Made by a program: the position numbers and the translations under genes
The notes under the pieces: model-generated
The model's database searches: none
Seen by the model: the letters and a program-made list of their open reading frames with translations, nothing else
What the model was told of the DNA's origin: nothing
From: Xiphias gladius
Taxonomy: Eukaryota; Chordata; Actinopteri; Istiophoriformes; Xiphiidae
Direction of reading: 5' to 3'
Length of the DNA stretch: 64,000 nucleotides
Assembly (NCBI RefSeq): GCF_016859285.1
Contig: NC_053414.1
Span: 5,307,017 to 5,371,016 of the forward strand
Shown: positions 37,401-48,709 of the stretch, piece after piece
Numbering within the stretch: position 1 is the first letter of the stretch
Layout of the letters: every line of letters begins with the position of its first letter

Positions 37401-40400
37401 GTGTGGGAGCCTCGCTACAGCGAGGAAATTAACCAAGCAAAGCAGACTTTTTTTTTTTCCGTGAACCGCACCCTTCAAATCTTTATTCTTCAGCTTTTCG
37501 TTTTATCTTGTTCAGTAAATACCGTGTTAAAGTACTGAGATTTAGCACATTGCTGTTCCTTCATTGTACCCTCTGTATGATGTCCTTAGAGATTAACCGT
37601 AGAGATGTTCATTGCATTATGAATACTCATTATGTAAAACTGTAAACTGTTTTTAGATTGCCACATATCTTTGTTTACTTTGGCATAAACTAAAAACGAC
37701 AATAAAACTTGTCTTCTACAGTATATACCCTTTTTTAAAGCAGACATTACAAAGTCCCTAACAATGTGGTAAAAGTATAAGAACGCTTGACACAGCACAA
37801 GTCTTAAGCTCAGTTCTAGTTAGTCAGTTGAAAAGTCTCAGCTTTTTTGAAATTAGCCCACTAAGATAATGAAGTTTTACACCTGGACACACCTCTATTA
37901 CAAATAGAAGTCTGTCTCCTCATGTTTTGAATCTAATTGTGGTTTCTGCTGTGCTCTGTGTTACAGTGGTACTGGGTCAGAATAACTGGAGCGTGAAGTA
38001 CTATCGTACTCAGATCTGTGCCTTAAAAGGCTCAACAGTGGAAATTCAATGCACGTACACAACTAGAAGTCACAATTACTATGAAAAAATTTGGTATACT
38101 CAACTGAATGTTCAAAAACCTGTGGATCTGACAACGGACGGAGACTACACAAATCGTGTGAGCAACAGTTGTATTTCGAAGACCTGCACTCTGACACTCA
38201 CGAACCTGAAAGAGAGCGATTCGGCTGTGTACAAGTTCAGTTTAATGAGAAACGCAGTCTTTCCAAGATATTCTAATGAACGCGGAGTCACTTTGTCTGT
38301 CACAGGTAAAATTTTCATTTATGGGTTAATTATTTCCATATGTTCAATGTCTAGAAAAGAATGTTATATATATATATATATATATATATATACTTTGTAT
38401 ATTACACCATACCAACATAACATTTTAATGTTACGGCTGATTGATGCTGCGCGCGCGCGTGCGTGCGTGCGTGCGTGCGTGTGTGTGTGTGTATTTTCAT
38501 GCGTGTATGTTGAAAGTTTTGTCTGCAATGACATTTCTGTTCCTTCTTCACATATCCACCTATCCAGATCTAAAGGTGATCCGACAAGCAGATAGAATAT
38601 ATTCTAGCCACGCAAACATGAACTGTCTCAGCAGTTGTCCTCTATCTGTTGATATTTCCTACATCTGGTACCGTAATGGAGAGAAAATTTCAAACAGACA
38701 ATCATCTTACTCAGCCTACTCAAATCTTGAAGACAGCGTTTCCTGTGCATTAAGGGGATACGAGGATTTCCCTTCTCCTCCAGTGTGTGAGTTTAGACCA
38801 CAGTCTTCCACTAACATAACGTCACCTGGTAGAGCCTCATAATTAGAGATGTTTTTAGCATGACTCTGTGAACGGCAGTCTGCCACTTCAGTCCAGACTG
38901 AAATGTCTCAACTGTAAGATGAATTGCCATGAAATTTTTTAGAGAAATTCAGTCTCAAGAGGATGAATCACACTTAATTTGGCCGACCCTGACATTTCTT
39001 CTAGACCAACCATGAGGCTGAGAATTTCTTTTTATTGTTGTTTATTATCTATCTGATGGATGTCCGTGAAATTTGGTACAGCTATCCAAGGTGCAGCGAG
39101 GATAATTTCTAATGATTTTAGTGATCCACCTACGTTTTCTTCCTCATGAGGTTGACTCAGTGGTTTTAAGTGAAATTTCTGCACAGCTATTCGATAGACA
39201 GCCATGAAATAAGGTACACACAGGATAAATTGTAAAAAGTTTGACCCTCTGCCTCGTCATCTAGCACCGTCATTAAGTCAAAATTTTTAAATATGTCTTG
39301 CTTTGGTTTCTCACTATCTGTAAAATTAATCACATTCCTTCAGTCTCAGCTGCCCTTTGTGTTGAGTGCTAATTAGGAAATGTTAGCTTAGTAACATGCT
39401 AAACTAAGATGGTGAACATGTTAACTGTGTGCACTGCAAAACAGTTGACACGTTCTTAATTATTTTTTAAATAATTTTATCTTTCAGGTTTCGAAGGTCA
39501 ATCCTGCAACAGAGTGACTTACAATAACAGAAGCATCTGTGCCTTCAAAGGCTCATCAGTGGACATTTCTTGTACTTACAACAGCTATGAAGAAAATGTT
39601 GAATCAAAATTCTGGTTCAGTCATAAACATAGTCAGGAGCCTGTGGACCTTAGCGAAGACTCCCAGTATGCAGGCCGTTTTCAAGTCTTTGAAACAGAGG
39701 AAGGACGCTCCACTCTGAGAATCAGTGACCTGAGAGAAACAGATTCAACCGAATATCGCTTCAAATTCAAAACACGACACTTTGAATGGAGGAGTAGTTT
39801 ACCTGGTACCACTCTGACTGTCACAGGTACTGATGAACACAAAAAAAGATATTTAATATAGAAAATTTTTTTGTAAATTTGAAAGTGAATACATTCACCG
39901 AGCACTTTATTAGGGGCACTGTATTAATACTGGGTAGGCTTCCCTCTGCTCTGAAAACCACCTTAATTTGGTACATTATCATGGAAGTAGCCATTATAAG
40001 ATGGTAAATTGTAGCCATAAAGATAGATAGGCTGTGACATTCAAAGTAATGATTGATTGGTATTAAGGGGCCCAAAGTGTGCCAAGAATATATTCCCCTC
40101 CCCATTACACCACCACCACCAGTGTGGACTGTTGACAAGAGGCAGGTTGAGTCCATGGATTCATGCTACTGACGCCTAATTCTGACCCCACCATCTGCTG
40201 CCTCAGCAGAAATCCAGATTCATCAGACCAGTCTACGTTTTTCCAGTCTTTAACTGTCCAATTGTGATGAGCCTGTTGTGCATGAAAATCCCAGTAAATC
40301 AGCATTTTCAGAAATACTCAGACCAGCCTGCCACAGTCCAAGTCACTGAGATCAAATTTTTTCTTCATTCTGATGTTTGATGTGAACATTAACTGAAGCT

Positions 40401-43400
40401 CCTGACCTGTATCTGCAGGATTTTATACACTGCACTGCTGCCACATTGTTGGCTGACTGGATATTTGCACAAATAAGCAAGTGCCAAGGTGTTCCTAATA
40501 AAGTGCTCAGTGAGTGTATATTCAACATTTGCTTCCACATTTACATATACACTTTGATTAGATCATTACTCATTTTGCTACTAATACAGCAACTGCATTT
40601 CCCATTTTGACTCCTTCACCGTGTGCGAGTGTCTTTGACAGTGTATTCTCAAAAGAAATTTCTGTTCCTTATTCACAGATCTAGATATTTCGGTGAGGGT
40701 GTTTCCCTATCTAAATCTCCAGTGTGTTACGACTTGTCATCAACTCGATGGTTCTTCCTATGTCTGGTTCAAAAATGGACAGAAAGTGGATGGAGAAAAT
40801 TCTTATTTTTACTCATACACATATGATTATAAAAACAGCTATTCTTGTGCTGTAAAAGGATTTGAGAATTCCCCCTCTCTTTCAGTGTGTAAGTTTACTT
40901 TGAATCATTGCCTTAGTATAAATTACTTCATCACAACCATATAGATTTTTAATATGGGTTATAATAAAATATATAGCAAAACCGCAATTTTATCTTTCAG
41001 GCTTCAATGGTCAATCCTGCAACATAGTGAATTACAATCACAGGAGAATTTGTGCCCTCAAAGGCTCATCAGTGGACATTTCTTGTACTTACAACAGCTA
41101 TGAAGCTCAAATTGAATCAAGATTCTGGTTCACTGCTGAACATAGTCATCAGTGGCAAAATCCATCAGAGCCAGAGGACCTTCATCGAAACGCTCAGTTT
41201 TCAGGTCGTGTTCAGGTCCGTGAATTGCTAGGACGCTCCACTCTGACAATCAGTGACCTGAGAGAGACCGATTCGGCCGAGTATCGCTTCAAGTTCAAAA
41301 CACGAGGCTTTGAATGGAGGAGTAGTTTACCTGGCACCACTCTGACTGTCACAGGTACTGACGAACACAAACTGATGGATATTTAATTTAGAGACTTAAT
41401 GATATTTTATCAGTGATTATGGTATACTTTATGTATAATTACAATTGATTTATATAGCAGTTTTCAGCAAAAAGCTAAAATGGCTCTCAAAAGTGCAACT
41501 ACAACATATCTGGTAGCATAAAAACAATTGAGCAACGTGCAAAGGGTAATATTTACATACAAAGGCATGAAACTATAAAAAGAAAAAGGCTTGTATAAAA
41601 CAGAAACAATCATGAGTTGGTATAATCCCTGTCAGTCTCCAGATGGGATGTTTGTATCAGTTTATTTATACAACAGGTAACTTCAGTTTTAAATGTGGGT
41701 GTATTTGTGTTTGACTGTTTAGTGATCCATGATGTAACGCTTTTGTTCTCATATCCAGCTCTGCAGGTGCACGTTACCAGAATATTAACACGCCGCCAGT
41801 TTTATACCGTGGCAGAGCTGAACTGTCACAGCATCTGCATTCCCACCGGTCAAGTTTCCTATGTCTGGTTCAAGAATGGAGAGAAAATTATATTTGAAAC
41901 TTCTTCATCTTATACACATCACTTTAATCCTGAAGACAACATCGCCTGTGCTATGAGAGGTTATGAGGATTACCACTCTCCTTTAGTGCGTGAGTTTACA
42001 CCACTTTGTAATGTCTTCAGTCATAGAACACTTAGTTACGCACAAATGTATCTTTTTTTTTTCCTGACAAAATGTAATGTCAGCATAATTTATAAACCTG
42101 TTTTTTTTTTTTTTTTTTTAAACCTTTTGGGTACTGCCACTATGCAGCTTGGTATGGTGGACACTATCGCCCAGAAAGAAATGAAAGTAGACAATAAGAG
42201 TAGACAATTAAGAGATGTAATGGTGAGTATAACTGGAGCCAAATTCAGAAGAACTCAAAAAGTCCTCCATGTCTCCCTGTTGTGGTGATAAATTCAGTAT
42301 CATGTCCATTTTCATAGCATTACGACATCATCTGTAGAGCGAGAGTCATAACAGGTATTCCACTTCCCCAAACGATGTTTAACTACCATTAATGTGACTC
42401 AACACATCCTCTGTTTTCATAATAAAAGTCTAGCGTTGACTTCCCTTCAGTTAGGTCGGCTTTTTATGTGAGTCGTTGACAGTTGCTTAGAAGAAACAAC
42501 TGGAATATTATTTCAGTTGATGTAAGGGCGAAGTAGGGAGGGGGTTGGGATAGGTGGACGGGTCTGAAAAACATCAGACTTAAAGACATTGTAGATGACA
42601 TTGTTCATTTCCCCCCACTTTTTAAATTGTTTTTGTTTTTTCTTAAAGCATGGCCACGATTATTCCATAGTTATTTTAACCCAAACCACAATCTTTACCA
42701 AGCTTTAATTCAGTACTTATTTTCACCCACACCATGGTCTTTTCCTAAACCTACCCAAGTCATGTTTGTGGCAAAACCTAACCAAACCTTAAGCACAGCA
42801 TTGTCACATCATAATACTAATTTATTTTTCAACATTTTGTAATATTTTGTAAGACATCTGCCATCCTGCTGACAGGGGCTTCAGATCAGAAAACGCTTTG
42901 TATTTGACATTATAGAGGGCATTTAATGCTGAGGTCCTGTTTAGTCAGTGAAATGAACAAAGAAGTGGAGGCTGAGCACTAGATGGGCAACATTATTCTT
43001 GACTAGCGTACAGATATCTGGTGGCAAATGCAGGGGTTCCAGTGAATAGGGAGTTGGAGCTAGGTCGATGACAAGCACCTGGATGAGCATGGATGATAAT
43101 GAGGTCATAATTAAACAATGAAAGTAAAATTAAAAAAACTGTCTGGGTGGAATTATGTTCTATTTGCTATTATTATTAACAACTAAAAAAAAGTTTGTTT
43201 CATGACAGAATATGTCATATTAATCATTTTAACGTTAATATCTTCTCCTGAAGATGCTCCAAAGGATGCCTTAATAATGGTGACTCCTTCTGGTGACATA
43301 GTGCAGGGCAGCTCAGTGACTCTGTCCTGTAGCAGTGATGCTAACCCAGCAGCTAAATATACCTGGTACAAGGACAGCAAAAAACTGATCAGTAAAGATC

Positions 43401-46400
43401 CACAGCTTGTCTTCAACACCATCCAGTCCCCTGACTCTGGAGAGTATCACTGCATAGCTGAGAATAAGCTGGGAGGGAGTTCAACTAAATACATCATCAA
43501 GGTGAAATGTGAGTGAAACGTGTCGTATATTAAAATAAACAGCCTCAGTCTGCCAAGTTCTTTGCAAATTGTCAGCCATTGGAGGGCTTTCCTGATCATG
43601 AATTGTTCTGGCCTTACTCAGAGCATGAATAGTTTCAACAGCAAGTTATTTATATAAAAGACAATCAAGGCAATGGCCTTATTCAATGTAAGGTGTACAG
43701 CAGACCACACCAAAAAGGTGTGTAAACTCTCAGATAACCACAAGGGGAAAAATAACGGGACGGCAGAGACAGAGTATTGTATTTGAATTGTATTTTTGAG
43801 CATGATAACCCGATTGAAATGCACACTGGCTACTTTTTTTGGTCATAATTATCTATTTTCCTACATCTCCTCCAGATGCTCCACAGACCTCCTCCGTGTC
43901 AGCGAGTCCGTCTGGTGACATAGTGGAGGGCAGTTCGGTGAAGCTGACCTGTCAAAGTGATGCTAATCCAGCAGCTAACTATATCTGGTACAAGGACAAC
44001 CAAATACTGCTTCAAGGACCAGAAGGCTTTTTTCATTTCACTTCCATCAGCTCCGAGGACAAAGGGATTTACCACTGCAAGGCTGAGAATCAGTTTGGAC
44101 AGATCAATTCTTCAGACCTATTCATAGATGTCCAGTGTAAGTATTAGAAAATCACTTTGGTAGACAATGTATTTGAATATATTTTGATTTATCTGCCGTC
44201 TTACCTGCTTTAGGCTGGTACAAAACCAATTTTATGTTGTTAAGAAGAAATATTAAGAGTTTAGCAGTCTTACCAGCTGTCACTGCCTGCTGTGGTGCTC
44301 TTCACACTCAACTGGAACAAAGTGGAGGAATCTTCAAACTGAGTTTCTGAGCAAGTGATTGACTATGTTCTAAGTAATTTTTAGTTACAACTGCCTACTT
44401 TGGGGGGAGTAGGGCACGTCATCAAGAATGCTGTGTCTGTCCAACACTTTGGTTCAGAATCAAATATCTCGACAATTGTTTGACTGATTGCCATGAAACA
44501 TCCGTGGCTCCCAGAGGATGAATCCTACTGACTTTGGTGATCCTCAGACTTTTCCTCTAGTGCCACCATTTGGTTCATGAGTAAAATGTCTTGACAACTA
44601 TTGAATGAAATGACATAAAATTTGGTACAAACATTCATGTCCATCACAGGATGAGTATAAACAAGGTATGGGGCTTTGTCCAATACTTTGACAATGGCAT
44701 TCAATTTAGCATCATATGTACTTTGTGTTCATTGCTGATTAGCAAATGTTAATTTGCTAACATGCCAAACTATGATGGTGACCGTGGTAAGCGTTATACC
44801 TGCTAAACATCAGCTCATTAGCGTTGTCATTGTGAGCATGTTAGCATGCTGGTGTCAGCCTGTAGTTTTTTGTAGAACCAGTGCTTCATGCAGAATATTA
44901 TAATTCTTAGTTTTTCTGTGTGTTTTGTGTTATATAGTTGTGTGTTCTTTCACCTTCTTCTTTGATGCCTCTCTGGTCTTGTGGAAATCTTAGCAACAAA
45001 CCCTCTTTGCCTACACATGCCTAGAACCAGGCTCCCAGACAAATATTGAAGACTTGTCTCTATTGTCCACCAGATGCTCCAAAAAATCTCACTGTGTCAG
45101 TGAGTCCCTCTAATGAAGTAATGGAGGGCAGTACAGTGACTCTGACCTGTAGCAGTGATTCTAACCCAGCAGCTAATTATACCTGGTACAAAGAGAATGA
45201 AGTCCCACCAAAAGCATCAGGACAGATCTTCACCATCACCAACATCAGACCTGAACACAGTGGGAATTATTACTGTAAAGCCCAGAACAGAAGAGGACAT
45301 CGTAACTCCAAGTCAAATCTGACTGTTATGGCAAGTAAGTAATGTCTGTGCTTGCTGCACAGGTCATTTATGCCTTAAAGTTACAAGCCTGCTTATGTTA
45401 CAGGGCCCAATTTTATTTTGGCAATATTTAGCTACCTAGATGGGAGACTAATTTAGCAAACAAATAGTATAGTATGTCAACCCTAGATCATTTGCAAATC
45501 AAATATGTTTGCAGAAAAAACAATGATTACTTGCCCAGAGACAAGTCTTGGTGATGCTGTTGCTGCACCACTCTTGCCTTTCAGTTTCATGCTGAAAGGC
45601 ATGCTATATCCAGTTACAAGTTGCCCAAAGACCCAATATTTTCCAGTGTTTCCATTTGATCACTCTTTTCCAGGGTCAGTGAAGTCAGCAGTTGCTGGAT
45701 CAATCACTGTTATTTTTCTGGCTGTCATATTCCTCTGTGCCTTCCTGTTGATTAGGTAAGCAGTTCAGTTTTATTGCAGTTATGTCAGGTAATGTGTTTC
45801 ATTCAGTCAGTTTTGTTTCTAATGATTACGTTGTTCGTTCGTTCATTCTCCTGTCCAGAAAAAAGAGGTCCTTGAAACAGATATCTGAGCCTAGAGAGAG
45901 ACCAGACAACATAGCACAGGTGAGGAAGAGGAGTTCAGGTATCAGTCTGAGTCCACTCTCACCTTAAAACTCATTTGAATAGTGCTTTACATCCCTGTTT
46001 GGCTAGTTTCTTCAGCCAGACTAAACCTTCTGTCCCCATCACCCTCTCTTCTTTCATCCTGTTCAACCATTTGATAAACCTATAGTAATGATCTGCCCTT
46101 TGATTGACTCTTTGCCCTGGACTCTTGTGTTATTATTTCCCGTTTTGTTTGAAATTACCTTTCTTTTGTGTCTATGGTTGTTGTACTTCCTCCCCTTGTG
46201 TGTTTTTTCTGCCTATTTGATTGCCTGCCCCACCCTGATTAGTGTCACCTGTTTCCAATTACCCTTGTCTTCCTCACTCTTTGTCAGCTCCTCTGTGTAT
46301 GCTCCTTAGTTACTTCCTAGTGAAACCAACTTTGTTCCTGCTTATAATCCCTCGTGTTCTTTGTGTGTGTGGCATCCTTTTTTTTTTCCTGTCGATGCCT

Positions 46401-47718
46401 GTCATCTCACCTACCTGTTGTTCTACCCATCTGCCTTTAAGCCAGTCAATTTCTTGCCATCAAAGTATCTTTGCTGCATCAGCCTGCCTTTGTGTGTCTG
46501 CGTTTGGGTCCTTTCCCTTGAGTTCCTGGCTGTACTGTGACACCTTTAGCCAAATATCTGTATCACTGACTTGACCTGATACAAGGACACTGTTTTCATC
46601 GACACTGCGTAATGTGGCTTTGGCTCTTTCATTTCTTGGGGATATATATCTCTCCATCTATACATACATGTCAGTGATTTGTACATAAAGGTTGGGAGGC
46701 TGTAGCTCAGCCGGTCTAGTGGGTCGTCCACTAATTGCAAAGTTTGTGGTTAGATCCCAGCGCTGAACCCCAAATTGCTCCCAATGGTCAAACCAGAGTT
46801 TGAGAAAATGGGTGAAGTGAAACTGGAAGTGCTTTGGATAAAAATGATAATAAAAAAAAAAAGTGGTATATGAAGTTCATTTGCCATTAGGCAATTCTTG
46901 AATTTTATTGACGTTTACTTGTGAACAGTAGGGATTTCAGGGATAAAAACAAAAGTTACCTCAAGCTTCTGACTCACTTTTTGGTTTTGGAAATCAGGCT
47001 TGGTTCCAAAACAAAAAAGGGAACCTCCAGTAAATGATAACCCCTGAAATTTTAAGTATCTTGTGTATCTTGGTTGAGCCACTGGAATGACAGAACCTTT
47101 AATCACACTTTTTTTTTTTTTTACACTTTAGTCCTTAAGGTGTTTTACAATATGGTCATTTTGTGCTACGGGTCAATAAAATCTTTCCTATGACATACCT
47201 TAGTACCTAAGTCTATGCAATATTTACCCTTTAGCTAAATGTGGGTTCAGAATATGAGAACTCTTCAGCAGCAGTACAGAGAGAACCAGCAGCGCAGGAG
47301 GATGAACTTTTCTATTCCATCGTAAGATTCTCAAAAAATCAGGAAGATCCTCTGTACTCCAACATCAGCCTGGCTCAGCCCAGCAAACACTGGAGGGAAG
47401 AAGAGGAGGACGAGGAGGGTGTGGATTACACTAATGTCGCCGTTAAGAGTGCCAGTGCTACCCCAAGGTGAGTCCAGAAAAAATTTCTTTGCTTTGTCAG
47501 TGTCAATGTATTTATTCCTACAGTTTTATTCTTGCAAATTTTTTTTTAATTTCAACCTGTTGTTAGTTTATATTTTGGGTCTTTTATTATAACACTTTAT
47601 ATTAATACTTCGATAAATAAAGGTTTTTATTCACAGATTAAGATGCCAAGAGGCTGCGGAGGATCCATCTGCAGTGTACGGCACAGTCAAAAAAAAAGAG
47701 CATCTGAACAAAGTCTGA
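34440..47718 (+). CDS. CD22/Siglec-like inhibitory receptor, gene A (14 exons, 988 aa)
   Basis: Exons: 34440-34479, 37967-38305, 38568-38786, 39488-39826, 40679-40888, 41001-41354, 41759-41989, 43254-43508, 43876-44136, 45074-45334, 45674-45755, 45859-45919, 47235-47467, 47637-47718. All junctions are GT-AG and the phases agree, giving 2967 nt. The order is signal peptide (MNLKFAVFLLTLS, then VVLGQ from exon 2), three V-S pairs (residues about 14-577), three C2-set domains (578-836, each with C...WYK...DxGxYxC-type spacing), a transmembrane helix (about 841-861) and a tail with five tyrosines. It is a type I surface protein. By family it would bind sialylated or protein ligands on leukocytes and recruit SHP phosphatases. 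The nearest relatives I know are teleost CD22-like genes. The first exon, 3.5 kb upstream, is the least certain exon. Confidence 0.85.
34775..35480. repeat. Teleost repeat with 'lagging AAGTACTTNAGT' words, copy 1
   Basis: TGTACATTTGCTCAAGTATTGTACTTAATT and CTACTCATACTTATACTTCTACCCCCCATACATTTCAGAG are split here only as landmarks; both belong to a repeat that I recall in many fishes, with ends rich in AAGTACTTGAGTA. A second, opposite copy lies at about 56835-57326 and ends AGTTACTTTCCACCACTGC. It lies in intron 1 of gene A. Boundaries are approximate and no coding frame is seen. Confidence 0.6.
35785..35975 (+). repeat. Upstream copy of a duplicated gene A leader segment
   Basis: TTAAGCTCAGTTCTAGTTA...GAGCTTTTTTGAAATTAGCC...TTTTACACCTGGACACACC...AGAAGTCTGTC is repeated in direct orientation at about 37803-37918, immediately before the V1 exon of gene A. 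The upstream copy has extra sequence between the blocks. It probably marks a local duplication of the V1 5' flank. No V exon follows the upstream copy. Confidence 0.75.
36180..36660. mobile_element. Inverted-repeat (MITE-like) element in intron 1 of gene A
   Basis: The left arm (about 36210-36310: CTGGTGAGCACACTGGAGCA...GAGACCAAAAACTGAGCTAA) matches the reverse complement of the right arm (about 36540-36640: TTTGGTCTCCGCC...TGCTCCACTATGTTCACCAG). The words CAAACAGCAGACACT occur near both ends, at about 36190 and 36460. No coding capacity. I recall similar foldback repeats in fish genomes. Confidence 0.65.
37803..37918 (+). repeat. Downstream copy of the duplicated leader segment
   Basis: Direct duplicate of 35785-35975, ending just before the V1 exon. 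It is followed by a conserved intron end (CTGCTGTGCTCTGTGTTACAG) that also appears, altered, before B's V1 exon and at 60.6 kb. Confidence 0.75.
38365..38492. repeat. (TA)n and (GC/GT)n tracts in the V1-S1 intron of gene A
   Basis: A TA run (38365-38392) and an alternating GC-GCGT-GT run (38449-38492) flank a short piece (about 38411-38445, TTTTAATGTTACGGCTGATT) resembling the Tc1-type end at 29004-29074. The GC/GT run is purely alternating purine-pyrimidine, a Z-DNA-prone type of sequence. Confidence 0.8.
38868..39440. repeat. Teleost repeat with 'GCCATGAAATTTGGTAC' words, copy 1
   Basis: GATGAATTGCCATGAAATTT, GTCCGTGAAATTTGGTACAG, GTGCTAATTAGGAAATGTTAGC and CATGCTAAACTAAGATGGTG match, from memory, a repeat abundant in fishes. 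It fills most of the intron between S1 and V2 of gene A. A related copy is at 44450-44880. Confidence 0.65.
39887..40523 (-). mobile_element. Internally deleted Tc1/mariner element in the V2-S2 intron of gene A
   Basis: The inverted ends (CGAGCACTTTATTAGG at left, CCTAATAAAGTGCTCAGTGAG at right) frame a minus-strand transposase remnant. Its frames read HNWTVKDWKNVDWSDESGF and, after a frameshift, STVHTGGGGVMGRGIYSWHT, both recognisable parts of a Tc1-like DDE transposase. The N-terminal DNA-binding part and the C-terminal third are missing, and the frame is broken. It cannot move by itself. Confidence 0.85.
43254..45334 (+). other. Gene A C2-set stalk: three Ig domain exons
   Basis: Exons 43254-43508, 43876-44136 and 45074-45334 encode 85-87 residues each. 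They share a G-S-S/T-V-x-L-(S/T)-C start, ANPAAxYxWYK (SNPAANYTWYK in the third) and an F strand with YHC or YYC, giving normal B-F disulfides. They are more alike to each other and to gene B's C2 exons than to the V exons, and each lies between phase-1 introns. They form the membrane-proximal stalk, as in CD22. Confidence 0.85.
44450..44880. repeat. Teleost repeat with 'GCCATGAAATTTGGTAC' words, copy 2
   Basis: CTGATTGCCATGAAACATCC, GAGGATGAATCCTACTGACTT, CATAAAATTTGGTACAAACA, and GTGAGCATGTTAGCATGCTG place this in the same family as 38868-39440. It lies in the intron between the second and third C2 exons of gene A. Confidence 0.7.
45674..47718 (+). other. Gene A transmembrane and signalling-tail exons
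   Basis: The exon at 45674-45755 encodes a single helix (TVIFLAVIFLCAFLLI) without charged residues and ends in a basic stop-transfer (RKKR). The exon at 47235-47467 carries Y891 (SEYENS), Y911 (LFYSIV, a full ITIM), Y925 (LYSNI) and Y949 (VDYTNV, ITIM and Tyr-x-Asn). The last exon has Y976 (AVYGTV, ITIM-like). ITIMs recruit SHP-1/SHP-2; Tyr-x-Asn sites recruit Grb2. Phases 2, 0 and 2 link these exons. Confidence 0.8.
46695..46860 (+). mobile_element. tRNA-derived SINE, plus orientation
   Basis: The head has an RNA polymerase III A box (TAGCTCAGCCG, 46703-46713) and a B box (GGTTAGATCCC, 46748-46758), 34 bp apart as in tRNA genes. It continues CTGAACCCCAAATTGCTCCC and ends in a GATAAAAATGATAATAAA tail. 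A related, inverted copy is at 56690-56822. It lies in the tail intron of gene A. It is a SINE rather than a working tRNA. Confidence 0.8.
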
Positions 47719-48116
47719 GCACAGCATCGGTCTGTAGTCTGTTACTTTATACTGTATCCACAGTGACGTAAAAAGACATGTCTCAGGACTGAGTTGTTCA
47801 ATAATGTAGCAAACCCTATCACAAAAGGGAACGTCCTTTAGGTAGATACATCGTAATGGCATCTTTGAACATGGCTGTCAATATTGAAATGAATGGTTAA
47901 TATGGTTAAAGATGTCATTTGGAGTAATATTTTATTTCTAGCTCTAGCAAACCATTTCCAATATCCTGTCAACTGCATTTTTCTATACACATTATGTCTT
48001 TACAACAGTATTTCTCTGCTCTGCTCTTTTTTCAGTTTTCTGCTTTTATTGTCAATATAACTCAGTTTCTCAATTGTTAACTTTAGTGCATTACCATTAC
48101 GAGTTAGTGAGTGTAG

Positions 48117-48509
48117 TTAGGGTTTTGTTTAAAAGTTTTTGCGATCGCTACATAGCCAACGTTAGCATTAACAGCTGCTTACTTGCCAAGAGCTTCATCC
48201 ATCAATGCGTTTACAAGAGAAGAGGTTATAATAAACCCTCTGGGCAGCGCTGCCTCTTCATCCTCTGATGTTGTACTGAGAGCAGACTGGAGGCCACAGT
48301 GACCCACTATCGTAAAGTGCTGTTACGAGACGGGGCGGGCCGGGGCTAGCTGGTCAGCGTGCTAAGTTCAGTAGAAGAAGTGATAGAAATAGAAGCAAAA
48401 CAAGAGTTAACATTAGCGTTGCTTTTTTTCTAGACTGGTAAGCAGACAGCTTTTAATGATGATGTTAGCGATGTAGCCATATCAAAAACTTACATATAGC
48501 ACCTTTAAG
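48117..48509 (-). mobile_element. MITE copy 2, opposite orientation, in the gene A 3' region
   Basis: It ends AACTTACATATAGCACCTTTAAG, the reverse complement of the start of copy 1 at 4706. Internal blocks match copy 1 in reverse. The left end (near 48117-48140) is degraded. It lies 400 bp after the stop of gene A and before the AATAAA signals, so it may be part of the 3' UTR. Confidence 0.75.
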
Positions 48510-48693
48510 TACACATCTCATGACCAAGATGGATTTATTATTTTTTACTTACTGTGATTTTGTGTAGTATTTAAGTCTGTGAGAGTTATTTCACACTGTT
48601 TTCACCCTCTGGCTATAATTTGTTAAACTGAATGGACTTAATTGCACTGTCCTGTTTTTTTTTGTTTTTGTTTTTTTGTTTGTTTGTTTAAAC

Positions 48694-48709
48694 AATAAAG
48701 ATGAATAAA
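48694..48709 (+). terminator. Probable poly(A) signals of gene A
   Basis: Two AATAAA hexamers (48694-48699 and 48704-48709) lie about 980 bp after the gene A stop, after a T/G-rich stretch. Others, such as AATAAA in the MITE near 48230, are possible alternatives. Confidence 0.45.

Larger units (their letters stand above)
37967..41989 (+). other. Gene A ligand-binding block: three V-S exon pairs
   Basis: V1 (37967-38305) has a B-strand cysteine in EIQCTY and an E-strand cysteine in KTCTLTL, and no F-strand cysteine (SAVYKFSLM): the Siglec disulfide layout. The Siglec arginine position is serine here. V2 (39488-39826) and V3 (41001-41354) have DISCTY but serine in place of the E-strand cysteine (GRSTL), plus two early cysteines (QSC, SIC or RIC), and read EYRFKFKTR...FEW. 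The S exons (38568-38786, 40679-40888, 41759-41989) encode 70-77 residues with C-x3-C (or a similar pair), W(Y/F)xNG, SCAxxG and mostly a final VC. Every exon starts and ends in phase 1. Confidence 0.8.

Noticed and set aside
38308..38595. Read-through of the V1 exon of gene A into the intron (open for about 95 codons)
   Set aside because: The frame crosses TA and GC/GT repeats; a strong GT donor lies at 38306 and phase 1 joins correctly to S1.
46695..46770. tRNA gene suggested by the A and B boxes
   Set aside because: It cannot form a cloverleaf with proper arms and continues into a SINE body with an A-rich tail.
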